Shown here one piece after another: positions 30,516 through 42,000 of a DNA stretch of 42,000 nucleotides. The DNA is taken from NCBI GenBank assembly GCA_009760855.2, contig WPIO01000034.1:188001-230000 (forward strand). The letters run 5' to 3'. Within the stretch, counting starts at the first letter, position 1, and each line of letters begins with the position of its first letter. This DNA comes from Cristatella mucedo. Taxonomy: Eukaryota; Bryozoa; Phylactolaemata; Cristatellidae. The notes beneath the pieces were generated by a model, which saw only the letters and a list, made by a program, of their open reading frames with translations, searched no databases and was not told the origin of the DNA. Both the position numbers and the translations under genes were made by a program.

Positions 30516-33479
30516 ATAGAATAAATAAAATTAAATTAAATTAAAACAAGGTAAATTAATTTGAAATAAAATGCACATTGTTAAAAATTTAGATGTGCTT
30601 GGTTAAAACTGGTTAACAAATCGGAAAGATCCCAAAAACTTTCTCAAATCACCTAATAGATTGAAACGGACACTAGGTGTTCCTCTGCAGGGAATCCTTG
30701 ATATTGGTCAGCCTGAGCAGTTTAGCAGGACGTGGCTTCATATAGCTTACCGCTCAAGACAAAATTCTGCTTTGGCGTTCAGCTTCGAGACAAGCGGCCC
30801 TTGCGGCTGCTCTGTATTTTATAACTATGGTGTGCGTTGACTGCTAATGGCTGCACTTGGAAACAAGTTAGCTATTCTCGGGTAGTCACCGTGGATATAC
30901 GTTGGTGCAAAGGGCCACCGTGGTGGTTCGCCCTACTAGTCCAGGCAAACCTGAGGCGTGCATCGTACCTGCTATCCAGGCACCGACACTCAGCAGGTCT
31001 CGATAGCTAAAATAATCGGTAGAGTACTGGACGGGCGGCCCATGGGCTGCTGGATCACGTACCGCGCCCGCTCGCTCGAAGAAAAATAAGTCTATTTCGG
31101 AGTTCGGTGCAATGGCCTACCGACGGCCTCCGATATGCCCGACATTTTGAAATACAAAATAAATTACGACTTGTTACTTTTGATTAAAGTAAACATATGT
31201 TCCAGCACCATCTGCGACTTGCAAAAATAGGTTATTTGCCTTCCAGTAACCCACTGGATCTGAGGTATTTATAATAGCCGCAACCGTAGGAGTAGGATCA
31301 ATACCATTAAATACCATTCTCCTCACTTTGCCACTGGCCGCTTTACTCTAGCCTCTCCTCATTTGACAGTTCAAACAGTAACCGCTGCACGAGGTTTGCC
31401 GCTGAAGTGCGTTTATAGTCTAACTAACAGACTGAGTATAACATTCAGCTTATATACACAGAATGGTGAAAGAAAGACCCCGCGATCTTTCACTGTAGCC
31501 TTTTTGTATGTCATAACACAAGTGATATAAAGGCCTGAATGACCCTTTCAGTAGTGAATTGCCTGTCAACGGCCTATGCAGTACTTTATATTTTGAACAT
31601 ATGTTATGGAAGTCATATTTCAGCTTTCGAGTGTGTTGAAAAATGTCATCGATTTGTAAGAAAAGTGTCATTAAAGCGTCGTATGCGTCGCACCGTGATT
31701 CGTGCACTCTTTTTGACGCTATCAAAGCTGTATTTTATTTCTACAATGTTCACATTTGTGGAATTATAAGTTGCTTTTGTCAGGAATATCTCAGTATTCT
31801 CTAATTTTCATTCAATTAGAAACCTAAACTGGGGTGGCAAGGGGTTTCAGGTGCAATTGAGGGTTTGCGGGCAAAGTGTACACATTCATGCAAGGTACAG
31901 CGAGCAACTAAAGGCCTGTTTGATTTTTATCACTTGCTTGCATAAGGTTCCAGCAGTCTATAAGTTAAAAAGATGTTCGACCGTATTTCACGCTTGTATT
32001 TTTATCTTTCACATTACAGAAAATTACGGAGGCATAATTAGATAATATCTCGCTTCAGTTGACTTGTGTATTTATTATATCTTAATTTCAGCTCAGCAGG
32101 TCTAGCTGAAAGTGACCGGAAATACTTTAACATGGCGTACTTAAGCAGTCAAGACACGGTATTGCTGCATTTCGCAGTCTTCGAGCTGAATTCTGTGCAG
32201 CGGCCAGTAATTGTCACTGCGAGTACTGTTTAATTTCTGTTAAGCGTGATCTTCTCAGCTGGAGCTAAAACATCGACTTCTAGCCCCACTTCCCACTCTT
32301 GCTTGGATAGAGTTCCAACGATCCAAAAACTCTATCCCCTAACCAAAAGGTTTCCCAGTCTTTACTATGTAACAGGGGCTCTGGATATCTCGCTTTTCAG
32401 CGCTAGCTTCTTTGCTAAATGCAGCTTCAAAAATTGAGCTCTCGGTATCTCGACCAACCGTTTGATGCGCCGGTCCAGTTACTCTCGTGATTTTAGAATG
32501 AGATGCGCTTGGCAGTTTCCCTTCCACCTCCTCTGACTATGGCTCAAAGCTCTTTACGCTGCAATACATTTCACAATGAAGAATTAGAACAATTCTTCAA
32601 ATGATTTATTTGAAACTAGCCAGGAGTAACAGTATTTGAGCATTTTGTAGTATCGTTCTATCTGCCAAAAGCTGTGCATTAGAAAATGTAAGCGCCACAA
32701 CTTACACGATTTAGGGGGGATCTCGCAATAGCTTGTATTCTCACCAAGTTGCCCACATTGAATACTTACATTATGAAAGCAAACAATTGAATTGCTCAGA
32801 ACTCACTCCTCAATCTCTGTTTCATCGCAATGCTCGCTGTAAAATCGGCGTGCTTAAAACGGCACTCAGCTCACACTAACCTATTCCACGCACTATCGAC
32901 TTAGCTCATATACAAGTAGTTGGCCAAGAGTTACTGCTTCCAAACACCTAGTGCTTCTGTCCCAGCATTTGTTAATAAGATGCTTGGAGCTATAACATTA
33001 ATAATACGTCGTCAGTATAGCACTCAAAGGGTACTTAATCTGTATCTAGGCGCTTTATACCTCACTGGTAGAGGGTTGATACCTCTGAGGTTCGTGGCAT
33101 GCAGTGGTATAACAATGGTGACACACGAGTTGGAAAAAGTAGTTTTGTTCTTACGCGGCGTGTATTTTAAACCAACAACCAGAATAATCACAGCCCTTGG
33201 TAGCTAATAACCTCTACTATGTCATCCGTAATTAGGCACTAAAAGCACATCGGAACACAAGTAGCAGACAAGCTTACGGATGATAAGTACAGCTACGAGT
33301 AGTTGGGATAGGAATGAAGGCCGAGATTGCGTTGTGCGATTATATTGGCTAGATTGCAGACTATACATTATAGATAGTTGGGAGATTACAGTTTCTAAAC
33401 AGTAGCTGGCCTAAGACCATACACACAAGCACGCTGTACTGTAAAGATTTCCTGGTTCACGTTCAGAGTTTTACACGGT
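30516..33479. other. Intergenic stretch without a recognised gene
   Basis: AT-rich at its start (30516-30600, AAATTA repeats). It holds the tRNA-like segment at 31004-31078 and otherwise short random ORFs. None of the ORFs here (up to about 95 codons) has a motif I recognise. Confidence 0.6.
31004..31078 (+). mobile_element. tRNA-like / SINE head (second type)
   Basis: TAGCTAAAATAATCGGTAGAG resembles a tRNA D-arm/A box, followed by CTGGACGGGCGGCCCATGGG as an anticodon-arm-like block and GGATCACGTACC near the B-box position. The acceptor stem does not pair, so it is more likely a decayed tRNA-derived SINE than a functional tRNA. It differs from the SINE family at 7091, 11673 and 34003. Confidence 0.45.
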
Positions 33480-33484
33480 TTATT

Positions 33485-33680
33485 GTAGTTGAACCCAACC
33501 CAGATTAGCATTCGTCGTGATGTCTAGGAGCGTGCAGAGGCGTTCCATAAGGATATTTTCGTCAATAGTTACAATAACTGCCGATAGATCCAGCAGTACC
33601 TGACCGATGTACCGATTAACTTCATTTAATCTCTGGCAGACTTTTAAGTGATGTAAAACCAACTGAGACCCCGAAACTTG
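33485..33680 (-). mobile_element. LINE reverse-transcriptase fragment
   Basis: Minus-strand reading gives VLLDLSAVIVTIDENILMERL followed by a LLDI block, which matches the motif A region of L2/CR1-like LINEs (usual form LLDLSAAFDTVDH); the catalytic-region residues are altered. Both ends are truncated. Confidence 0.75.
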
Positions 33681-33805
33681 TGCAGTGGTAGAGGTTAGAA
33701 CTTTTTTTCTGCAACAAAGGGGTCACGTTAGCATAGGTCATTAGTATAAAGATCATGCGTTGCCTGGTTGTGGCATCTAGCACAGAGGCTTACCCCTGGG
33801 TCTTG

Positions 33806-33998
33806 TCCTGAACTGCTCTCCTGACTCTGCTATGCTTCCCGCCTTCTCTTTGTTTCGTGAGACAAAGTCTGTTGGCTACCGAATGCGTACCGAAAGCCGC
33901 TTAGACTGTGAGTGCGCTATACGAAACTCTCTTGCGTAACACCCACGTGGTCTTTACGACTTTGTGGAGTTACAGGCGGAGATATATTACATTAAATT
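33806..33998 (+). mobile_element. LINE family 2, 3' end
   Basis: Reads GAACTGCTCTCCTGACTCTG, GCTATGCTTCCCGCCTTCTC, GTCTGTTGGCTACCGAATGC and GTAACACCCACGTGGTC, then an ATTACATT-type tail; close to 11320-11470 and 18945-19090. Confidence 0.82.
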
Positions 33999-34002
33999 AG
34001 TC

Positions 34003-34143
34003 CAGGATATATGGTACTTGCTCTTCACAGCTCAGGTCTTGGGTTTGAATCCTGCAGTGGGCAATCCTGATTGAACGCTGCAAGCGGTGGAGATAGCTGC
34101 TAAAGCTCTTCTGCCGCTTTGTAAATGGGGCTGTTAAATCAGC
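34003..34143 (+). mobile_element. tRNA-derived SINE, copy 3 (5' part decayed)
   Basis: B box GGTTTGAATCC (34042-34052), then CTGCAAGCGGTGGAGATAGC, TAAAGCTCTTCTGCCGC and the end CTGTTAAATCAGC. The A box is not recognisable. It sits directly behind a LINE family 2 tail. Confidence 0.8.
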
Positions 34144-34960
34144 TAACCAGTTTGAACTTTTAAGGTAATTATATGCACTGAAGCTAATTGTTCGATGTAC
34201 ATTGTGTTACCGACTCATCCCATAGGCAGTCTTTCGGTATGATTTTGAGTACCGTAGATATTTCTGTTGTAATATCTACCCACTTTTGGCTGTGTATGTG
34301 TGCACAACTGTTTAGTAATATTGCTAAACTAAGTTTGTCAGCTTTAATTGTGATTCGGATCTTTATTCGAATCTCTAAATAGAGAATTTCACTAGACATG
34401 CGGAATGATGCCAATATACCCTGCCATCTAAGCGGCACAGATTTTTAAATCTGCAGCTCAATACTAAAACTTCGTGTTTTATAATTGTTCCTACAAGCAC
34501 GGTCAACCTGCATATCGGCCCCGTTTCTGGAAATCATTCATTTCGCTGTGAAGTTACATGGAGTTCTTGGTCTCTGTATTCAAATTTAGCTTATTCAATG
34601 TCCGTTATCAAGGAATCAGTAGGGCCGTCGTCCTCAAAGTCCTTGCTCAGGGTTTTTTCTCCAAGATCTCGAAATGCCTAAGCTAAGATAATAGGAAGGG
34701 ATTACGTTATTTGAAGGCAATGTGCACATTTAATATTATTATCTGAAATTTATTTTATTCAATTTAATTATTGTGCTTCATAAAACGTTGATATCGTCAA
34801 AACCAAATACTCTGCTCAAGCTTACAGCTCCCTGTAAGCTCTTGCCAGTTGCACATCATGTGAACCTTTTTCTCATAGCCTGTACGGCTAACCCATGGCT
34901 GATTTCCGCTAGCGTACGACCATAATCGTAGGTTTCTGACCTTAAAGATTCGATATGGCA
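34144..34960. other. Intergenic stretch without a recognised gene
   Basis: AT-rich; only short ORFs without motifs. Confidence 0.55.
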
Positions 34961-34974
34961 GCTTACAAATGCTC

Positions 34975-36225
34975 CGGCTTTTTAGCTTGACTGAGAAAGC
35001 CACCAGAAGCTCACGGCTCCGGATTATTGATGTAAATGGGAAAATATTATTCGAGGAATTACTGAAGTATGGCGTACCTCGGGGATCTGTGCTCGGTCCG
35101 GTTCTTCTCACCGTTTATACTCTTACTCTTGCAGATGCGACTGCCGGGCGCAACCTAGGCTTTCACATATATTCAGATGCCATTCTGTTGCACCTTTGCT
35201 TCGATCGCTCCCGGCCTCCTAGCATGCTGGATTCTCTCAACTCATTTGATGCGTGTATAGATTACATCTGCGCACGGATTGCTGCAAACTTTCACAAATT
35301 TAATAACGACAAGACTATCCTACGAGCTATGAGAAAACCGACTGTGACTCAGAAATTGGAAGATTGACTGATCAAATTGGCCCTGTCAGAAAATCCTCTG
35401 ATCCGTATGCACAAAATCTGGGTGTCACATTCTAGCTTTCAGTAGACTTCCACGTCAGCTGCAAAGTTAAGTCTGCATACTTTCAGCTACGCAGCATTGC
35501 TAAAACTTAGCCATGCAAAAAAAGGGATAGCCCATGTAAGTTGGTCCACGCATTCGTGAAATCTCGTCTTGACTTCTGTAACTCACTGCTTACAGTTCTT
35601 TAGGCCTGTCCAATGAGTCGCTAGCAATTGGGGTGAGCTGTTGCAGCTACTCTTGTGTGTCGTAAGGTAAGCGTCACAGTTGCCATATTACACCGCTTTT
35701 TGCTGAACTGCACTGGCTCCCCATCCGCAGCGCATCGACTTAAAGATTCTGCCGCTCACGTCTAGGTCTCTCCATTCTCTGGCTCCGGACTACCTATCGG
35801 GACTACTCCTCCAGGCAAAGAATTTTAAAACCTGATTTTCTTACTCGGATCATTTGGCTAGACCTTGTACGAACCTCAAATTCTGTGAGACCGTCCTTTT
35901 AGTTCGTATGCTCCCAAGCCTGGAACTCTCTCCTGAATCATGTCACAACATACCCCGACCTGAACGCACTTGTTTTTGACGGCATTAGGTGGGTCCTTGC
36001 GACATTTCCTCTGTGTGCTTCTGCGTGATGATACTTTCCTTGTCGCCACCAACCACATTTACATATCGACACTGTGAAGGTCACCTCTACGTTATGATCG
36101 TTGATATCGTGCACGATACCAGTAACCTATTGATAGCAGCTTCCTTTGCAGTATCTGCAAAGTATCTAGAGAGGTTAGTGTCTCTGAGGGCGCCGTTCAA
36201 ATATATTATTGTTATTATTATACCC
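34975..36225 (+). mobile_element. LINE family 1, copy D
   Basis: Contains KYGVPRGSVLGPVLLTVYTL, GFHIYSDAILLHL (the catalytic YADD decayed to YSDA), then FHKFNNDKTIL. Degraded versions of FCNSLL and ITPLFAELHWL and the 3' UTR follow, ending in an ATT tail near 36200-36220. Many frameshifts. Confidence 0.88.
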
Positions 36226-37499
36226 GAAGTACAATAGGAATGGACCGCAGAGGGACCCTGCCAGGATTGGTGTGTAATTCATAAGGTCATTATACTTGCT
36301 AGCAATATCTGATTAATTGACACGATCATCAGGTCAGTGGACCACCACTCTGTCAAGTGGTTTGGATGGGAATTGCAGAGGGTTAATAAGAGACTCGACA
36401 GTAACCATTTTTAGAGGGTTCTAGAGACTTCACCTGCAGTCAGAAGCATTTTTGTGGGCTGCAACAGGTCTATGCACCTTGTAAGGAGAATGTTTTGGAA
36501 CAGATATCAAGGAGTGGTTGTTTCTTTAGCGTGAGACGCATACTTAGCTGATAAGTGGCAGGCGTGAAGGAGGTGCGTGAAGGAGAGCAAAGAGTGTTAA
36601 CAGTCCTGATGAGAATGTAGTAAAGCCAATGGCTGCTAGGAAGCTGCGTTTAGACTGCGCTGTACTGTCTGCTGAGATGCACTATAATACCATTTAATAT
36701 CCTCGCCATCCTTCAGCGCCGGAAATTAATCAGCATCATGATCAGCAGCCGCGGAGGCAGCGATCACTAAGTCAAGAGTAGCAGCGTCAGCGGCGGTCAG
36801 CGGCATTCCGTAGAAGGTCGCAGATACAGCAGCAGATGTCTCTGCAGTTAGTCACCGGCGACATTGAACAAATTAATACAAGGACCCTAGTGGGTATTCT
36901 TGGAAGTTTTAAGCAATAGCACTATGCGACGGATTTCAATTTTATTATTTTTAATGGGTACGAAGTGAATAATAATTGTAATAACTCAAGTGCCATAATC
37001 CCGTTGGCCTATAATACTTTACATGGCCACTGAACATAAATAATACAAGTGGTAACTTCTGAGCCCTTCAGAGCTGCATATTTGTACGATTTCAGAGTTG
37101 ATGAACGAATATTATTTATTCAGCTAATGTTCCCTCTGACTGAATGCGAACTAGGAAACGCAAATGTGTCAGTTCTCACAGCTGATGGTGATTAATTCCA
37201 AGTTAATCGTTTTCCTGGCTTTAAAAGCCGAGATTTTAGATAACAGTGGCATATTTCATTATTGATGCGGCAGAGCTAATTGAGGAAATACCGGTTACTG
37301 TACAGTCATGAGAATTACTTAACATGGTGTTATCAATACTGTTACCAATACTTTTGCAAGCTTGGGTGGCGGCGGGCAAGTCAAGCGACCGTGCAATTAA
37401 GTTTCCAAGCGATACTTGTTAGGCTAAATTTGGTGTCCTGTTAAAGAGCGTACTTGCGCGCGCAATCAGTGCGACAAAATTAATGACGCGGTACTAAGC
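36226..37499. other. Intergenic stretch without a recognised gene
   Basis: Mixed composition with a few GCAGCGGC-type clusters around 36740-36860; no gene, RNA or repeat is identified. Confidence 0.55.
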
Positions 37500-38014
37500 T
37501 GAGCGAACACGCTTGACCCGACGAGCCGCAGCTTGAACGAGCTCGCTCACGCGACCTCTTAACTCGCGAGCTCTCTCTTTCTCTTTCTCCCTCCCAAGTT
37601 GCGGACACTATCCTGGAAGATAACGAGATGGACTTTACAGCGGCAATAAACTGCGCTCGGCGGCTGCGACCTTGCGACTAGTACAGCAAAGATAGATACA
37701 GTAAGAGGGCGCAATTCCACTGGCGACACTCACTCGCGCGAGCAGAGCAGCTCTGAGTGTGAAAAGAGCTCCTCGAGAATCCATGAGCATAGCCCCCCCA
37801 ACCCACCCCGCTCCAAGCTCCACCAACCGACGCTCGCTTGTGGAAAATTCTTTCCTCGCAACGACGTTGATTTAACGGCAGAAAGCAAACACGACGGCCC
37901 AACGGGGGGGGAGACATGCGGCAGAGACATACGGCCAGATTCTCAAGCCGGTCAACTCTCCTCTCTCTCCGAGCTTGGCGGCGCTGCCCAGCGCAATGCC
38001 GCGACGCGGCGCTG

Positions 38015-38017
<3 letters not shown>

Positions 38018-38071
<54 letters not shown>
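38018..38071. repeat. (CT)n microsatellite, about 27 units
   Basis: Uninterrupted CT repeat at the left of the GC-rich block. Confidence 0.98.
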
Positions 38072-38073
<2 letters not shown>

Positions 38074-38731
38074 GAACGGCTGCCTCCATGACCGTGACCT
38101 GCCGGAGGCTCGGCGGCTCGGAGCTCGCGCGGACCGCTGGTGGTCAGCGCCGCCAGCGGCTCTCACCGTGCCCTCTCACCTCGGCCATTGCTGCTGCTGC
38201 TGCTGCTGGTGCTGCTAGTGCCGCGGAAGCGGCTGCAGCTAGCCCACTAGGTCGGATCGTCGCCGACGACGGGGCCGACAAGGTCGAACTGCGGCGTCGC
38301 TCAGCCGACCGTCGAGTGAGCGCGCCACGCCCTGCCGCACTCCTAGATATACCGCTCACCTCGCGACCTTTAAACTCTACAAGTGTTCAGAAGCTGGCTC
38401 GCTGTTCAGAAGCTGAAGCCCTTAGCACTGCTCTGGACTTTCAGTGCAATGGTAAATAGAAAACTGTGACCGCCTAAGAAACCCTTCCGCCGCTAAGCGC
38501 TTCTATGGAATATTTTCTTCTAACTCCGGAAACCTTCGACAGGGATCGGCCGATGCGCTGATTGCATGGCTGACACGTGGGCGCAATTGCTCGTGCGTTC
38601 ACCGCTCCGGATATCCTGTAGCTAGTTCTTAACAGCGTCAGCTGCAGCCCATTCGCTGCGCTCTTTCGAGCAGGCTGCCTCGGTCAGGTAGCAGGCACCC
38701 ATGCAGCGTTCGCCCGCAGCGAGAGCGCGCG

Positions 38732-38877
<146 letters not shown>

Positions 38878-38953
38878 GGCGACGCGCACCGGGAGCGGCG
38901 CGAGATCGGTGCCAGCGGCGGCGGCGGCGGCCGGTTCCAAGTCAGCCCCGGAG

Positions 38954-38957
<4 letters not shown>

Positions 38958-39022
<65 letters not shown>
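38958..39022. repeat. (CT)n microsatellite, about 32 units
   Basis: Uninterrupted CT repeat 80 bp beyond the GA tract, so the two are complementary. Confidence 0.98.
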
Positions 39023-39023
<1 letters not shown>

Positions 39024-39526
39024 AGAAGCGACGGCGGCGCAGCCGCAAGAGCGTGCTGGGCGGGCCGCTGTCGTCTTTTCCGAGCGTCTTTTCCTGCGCT
39101 CGGCTCGCTCGCGACGCCGCGTCCCCGCTCGCTGGGCTGGGCGAGCGCAGCTAGCGACAGGCTTCGAAAGCACACTACTCGCACACGCTAAGCGTGCAGC
39201 GCAGAGAGCGCAGCGGAGTAAATTGAAGCAGCACGCGACGTGTCGATCGGCATGCGCGAACAAGGTTGCGGCCGTACGCTGCCACTGCGTTCGCTCTCCT
39301 ATGCCAATGGCGGCGGCGGCCGCGGCGCGATTTCGCGCACTGGTGACGGCTAGGGGTGGGAGCGACTCGCAGTCATCGAATGCTATATTGATAAGATACA
39401 AAAATGAAGTGCGCAAACGCCTTTGCTTATCGTCCCCAGGTCTATTTGCTTTGGCGATCTGGACGCGCAGCCAGGCGCATACGCCAACTCTCACACTGAG
39501 GCTACACCCGCTCTATTTCCGTTGCC

Positions 39527-39608
39527 GCGCGCTGCGCGCGCGATCTGGATGCCAGAAGTGGCGGCGGCCGCCGCTGCTGCTGGCGTCCAGATCGCGCACG
39601 CAGCGCGC
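39527..39608. other. 82-bp near-perfect GC-rich palindrome
   Basis: 29-nt arms at 39527-39555 and 39580-39608 pair at 27 of 29 positions, and both mismatches become G-U pairs in RNA of one strand. The 24-nt centre itself holds the palindrome GCGGCGGCCGCCGC. CCAGAAGTGGCGGCGG occurs at the left arm/centre and again just after the right arm. Confidence 0.93.
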
Positions 39609-40803
39609 CAGAAGTGGCGGCGGCTGCCACTCATTGAAGCCTAGTCCAGCCGCAACGCACACTGCCGGCCTTGGGCCACCGCGTGTGGCACAGATTATCT
39701 CTCCGGCGCCGGCACCTGGCGAATTAGGAATCTCCGCTTCCGGGGCCGCTGACTTCCGGGCTCGAGCTCGAGCTTTTCGATTTCCGGCAAGTGGCGGCAA
39801 AGTTGCGGCAAAGAGCTTCGGCTAGAGCTTCGCTACAGCGAGCGCGACTGCCGTCTCTTTAGCTAGCAGCTCACCGGCGAGGGCAACTCCGCCGAACCGA
39901 CGCGAGCGCGCGCAGGCGAGTCGCCGTCGACTTCTTGCATTAGGTGCGCGGCAGAAATACTAAAGATCGAGATGAAAACCACTCGGCAGCGGATCATTTC
40001 GAGTGAATCTTGCTACTGGCCATCCGGCGAGCGTAAAGTGCTTTTTCTCGCCACTCTGAAAGCCGCCAGAAGCAGCGTCCTGCCAGGCTCACTTGCCGCT
40101 ACGCAAACGAGGCTGCTAAATCAGGCGCCTTTTAGTTTGTTAGCCGCACGTACTATTAAACGGCCGCAGCCACGCAGCCACCACGAGGTGCGCAACAAGC
40201 TCGCAGCCCCTTCGCCCCTTCGGGCGCCGCCGCCGCCGCCGCCGAGCGTTCGCGCACGTGGGAGCACGAGGAGCAGCTCCTTCTGACGCTACTTCGAATG
40301 CGCTCCCTGGATTTTTAGTGCCGAGGCAGGTGGTAAAATATCTACACGCGATGGTAAAAGAAATGCTCGGATTGGGTGCGGACGTGGGGACACTGTTGCT
40401 AGCGTGCAGAGGGGTGCGTGCGCCTGAGCGTCGCTCTGGAACGCTCAGCACTCGCTGTAGCTCGCTCTAGTACATGCCCTAGCACGCGCACGCTCGCTGC
40501 CTATTGAATGAGAACTCTTCGGCTTCTCCTTTGCCCGCATGCCTTTGATTCCTTCCGGAGCACAGGCCGCTCCTTTCTCCATCAGGGCCAATAATTAGTC
40601 AGCAAATGCCAGCTGCTCGCGGTCTAAAATAAGCAGGAGCTTCGCCAAAAAAAGTCGAATTCTTAGATGACGTCTATCCGCACGAAGAATATTTTTATTT
40701 TTGCCCCAGGAAAGTGTTTGCTCGTTTCCGAAGCTTTCGCAACATGCTAATCCGCAGTGGCTTCCGCAAAGAGTTAATTCGATTAAATTTATTCTCTCTC
40801 TCG

Positions 40804-41640
<837 letters not shown>

Positions 41641-42000
41641 TGGAGCTAATTTCCGGCTCCAATAAACCAAAACGATCGGCAGGATTAAAAGCGAAAGGGA
41701 CTGCGTTTCATATCTTCCGGTCTCTCTTTCCTCGCCCGGCATTCACTTCTCGAGCGCCTCGAGCGAGACGAGCGTGACAAGTTGCACAAGTCAAAGCAAT
41801 TCATGACATCCACGCTGAAGCATGCAGAGTGCAGAAGCCGCATCCGGTCCAGCGCTCATCGCCGAACTCGTCGCAGCGTCAAAGCAGACGCCCGATTGAA
41901 CGGCGAACCTAGCGCTCCTCCAGGACATCCGTGTGCGGAGCCCTAATCGCGAGTCAGCGGCCAAGCTAGTGGCTCATCGATCGCGGGGGGCGTGGTCGTG
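41641..42000. other. GC-rich end of the window
   Basis: Composition returns to GC-rich with TCGAGCG-type motifs. No gene is recognised; it may continue the GC-rich block seen before the A/T block. Confidence 0.5.

Overview
This window is animal nuclear DNA: split genes with GT-AG introns, 5'-truncated LINEs, tRNA-derived SINEs, long microsatellites, no operons and no bacterial-style coding density. An invertebrate, most likely an arthropod and possibly a chelicerate, fits best. That assignment rests on my memory of similar repeat and transporter families and is tentative.

The only convincing host gene lies on the minus strand from about 27.64 kb down to 1.19 kb. It is a sodium- and chloride-dependent SLC6 neurotransmitter/amino-acid transporter, closest to glycine transporters. 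I could place 13 coding exons by hand. All reading-frame phases agree and the joined coding length is 1803 nt (601 residues). The set includes a 46-nt microexon (21270-21315) and a 104-nt exon (12286-12389) followed by a GC rather than GT donor. The last C-terminal exon was not found and may lie beyond base 1. The 5' half of the gene has mostly large, repeat-filled introns (up to 8.2 kb); four of the six introns in the 3' part are only 87-124 bp.

The introns hold a foldback element with long inverted arms (5.0-5.8 kb), a very degenerate ~165-bp satellite with signs of a three-unit higher-order period (7.8-10.05 kb), fragments of two LINE families, a tRNA-derived SINE family, and a LINE copy split by a solo LTR with a clean 5-bp target duplication (24633-25073).

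Upstream of the gene (28-37 kb) are a decayed copy of a repetitive, transposon-like protein family (about 29.05-30.5 kb, plus strand), a tRNA-like segment, and more LINE and SINE remnants. From 37.5 to 40.6 kb the sequence becomes GC- and CpG-rich, with long (CT)n and (GA)n tracts and a strong 82-bp palindrome; this may be a promoter or CpG-island region. It is followed by about 830 bp of almost pure A/T (40806-41640), then GC-rich sequence to the end.

The left end (1-850) holds about 160-bp tandem repeats, an LTR-like 3' end with a polyadenylation signal, and a row of short hairpins. Most long ORFs in this window are not genes.
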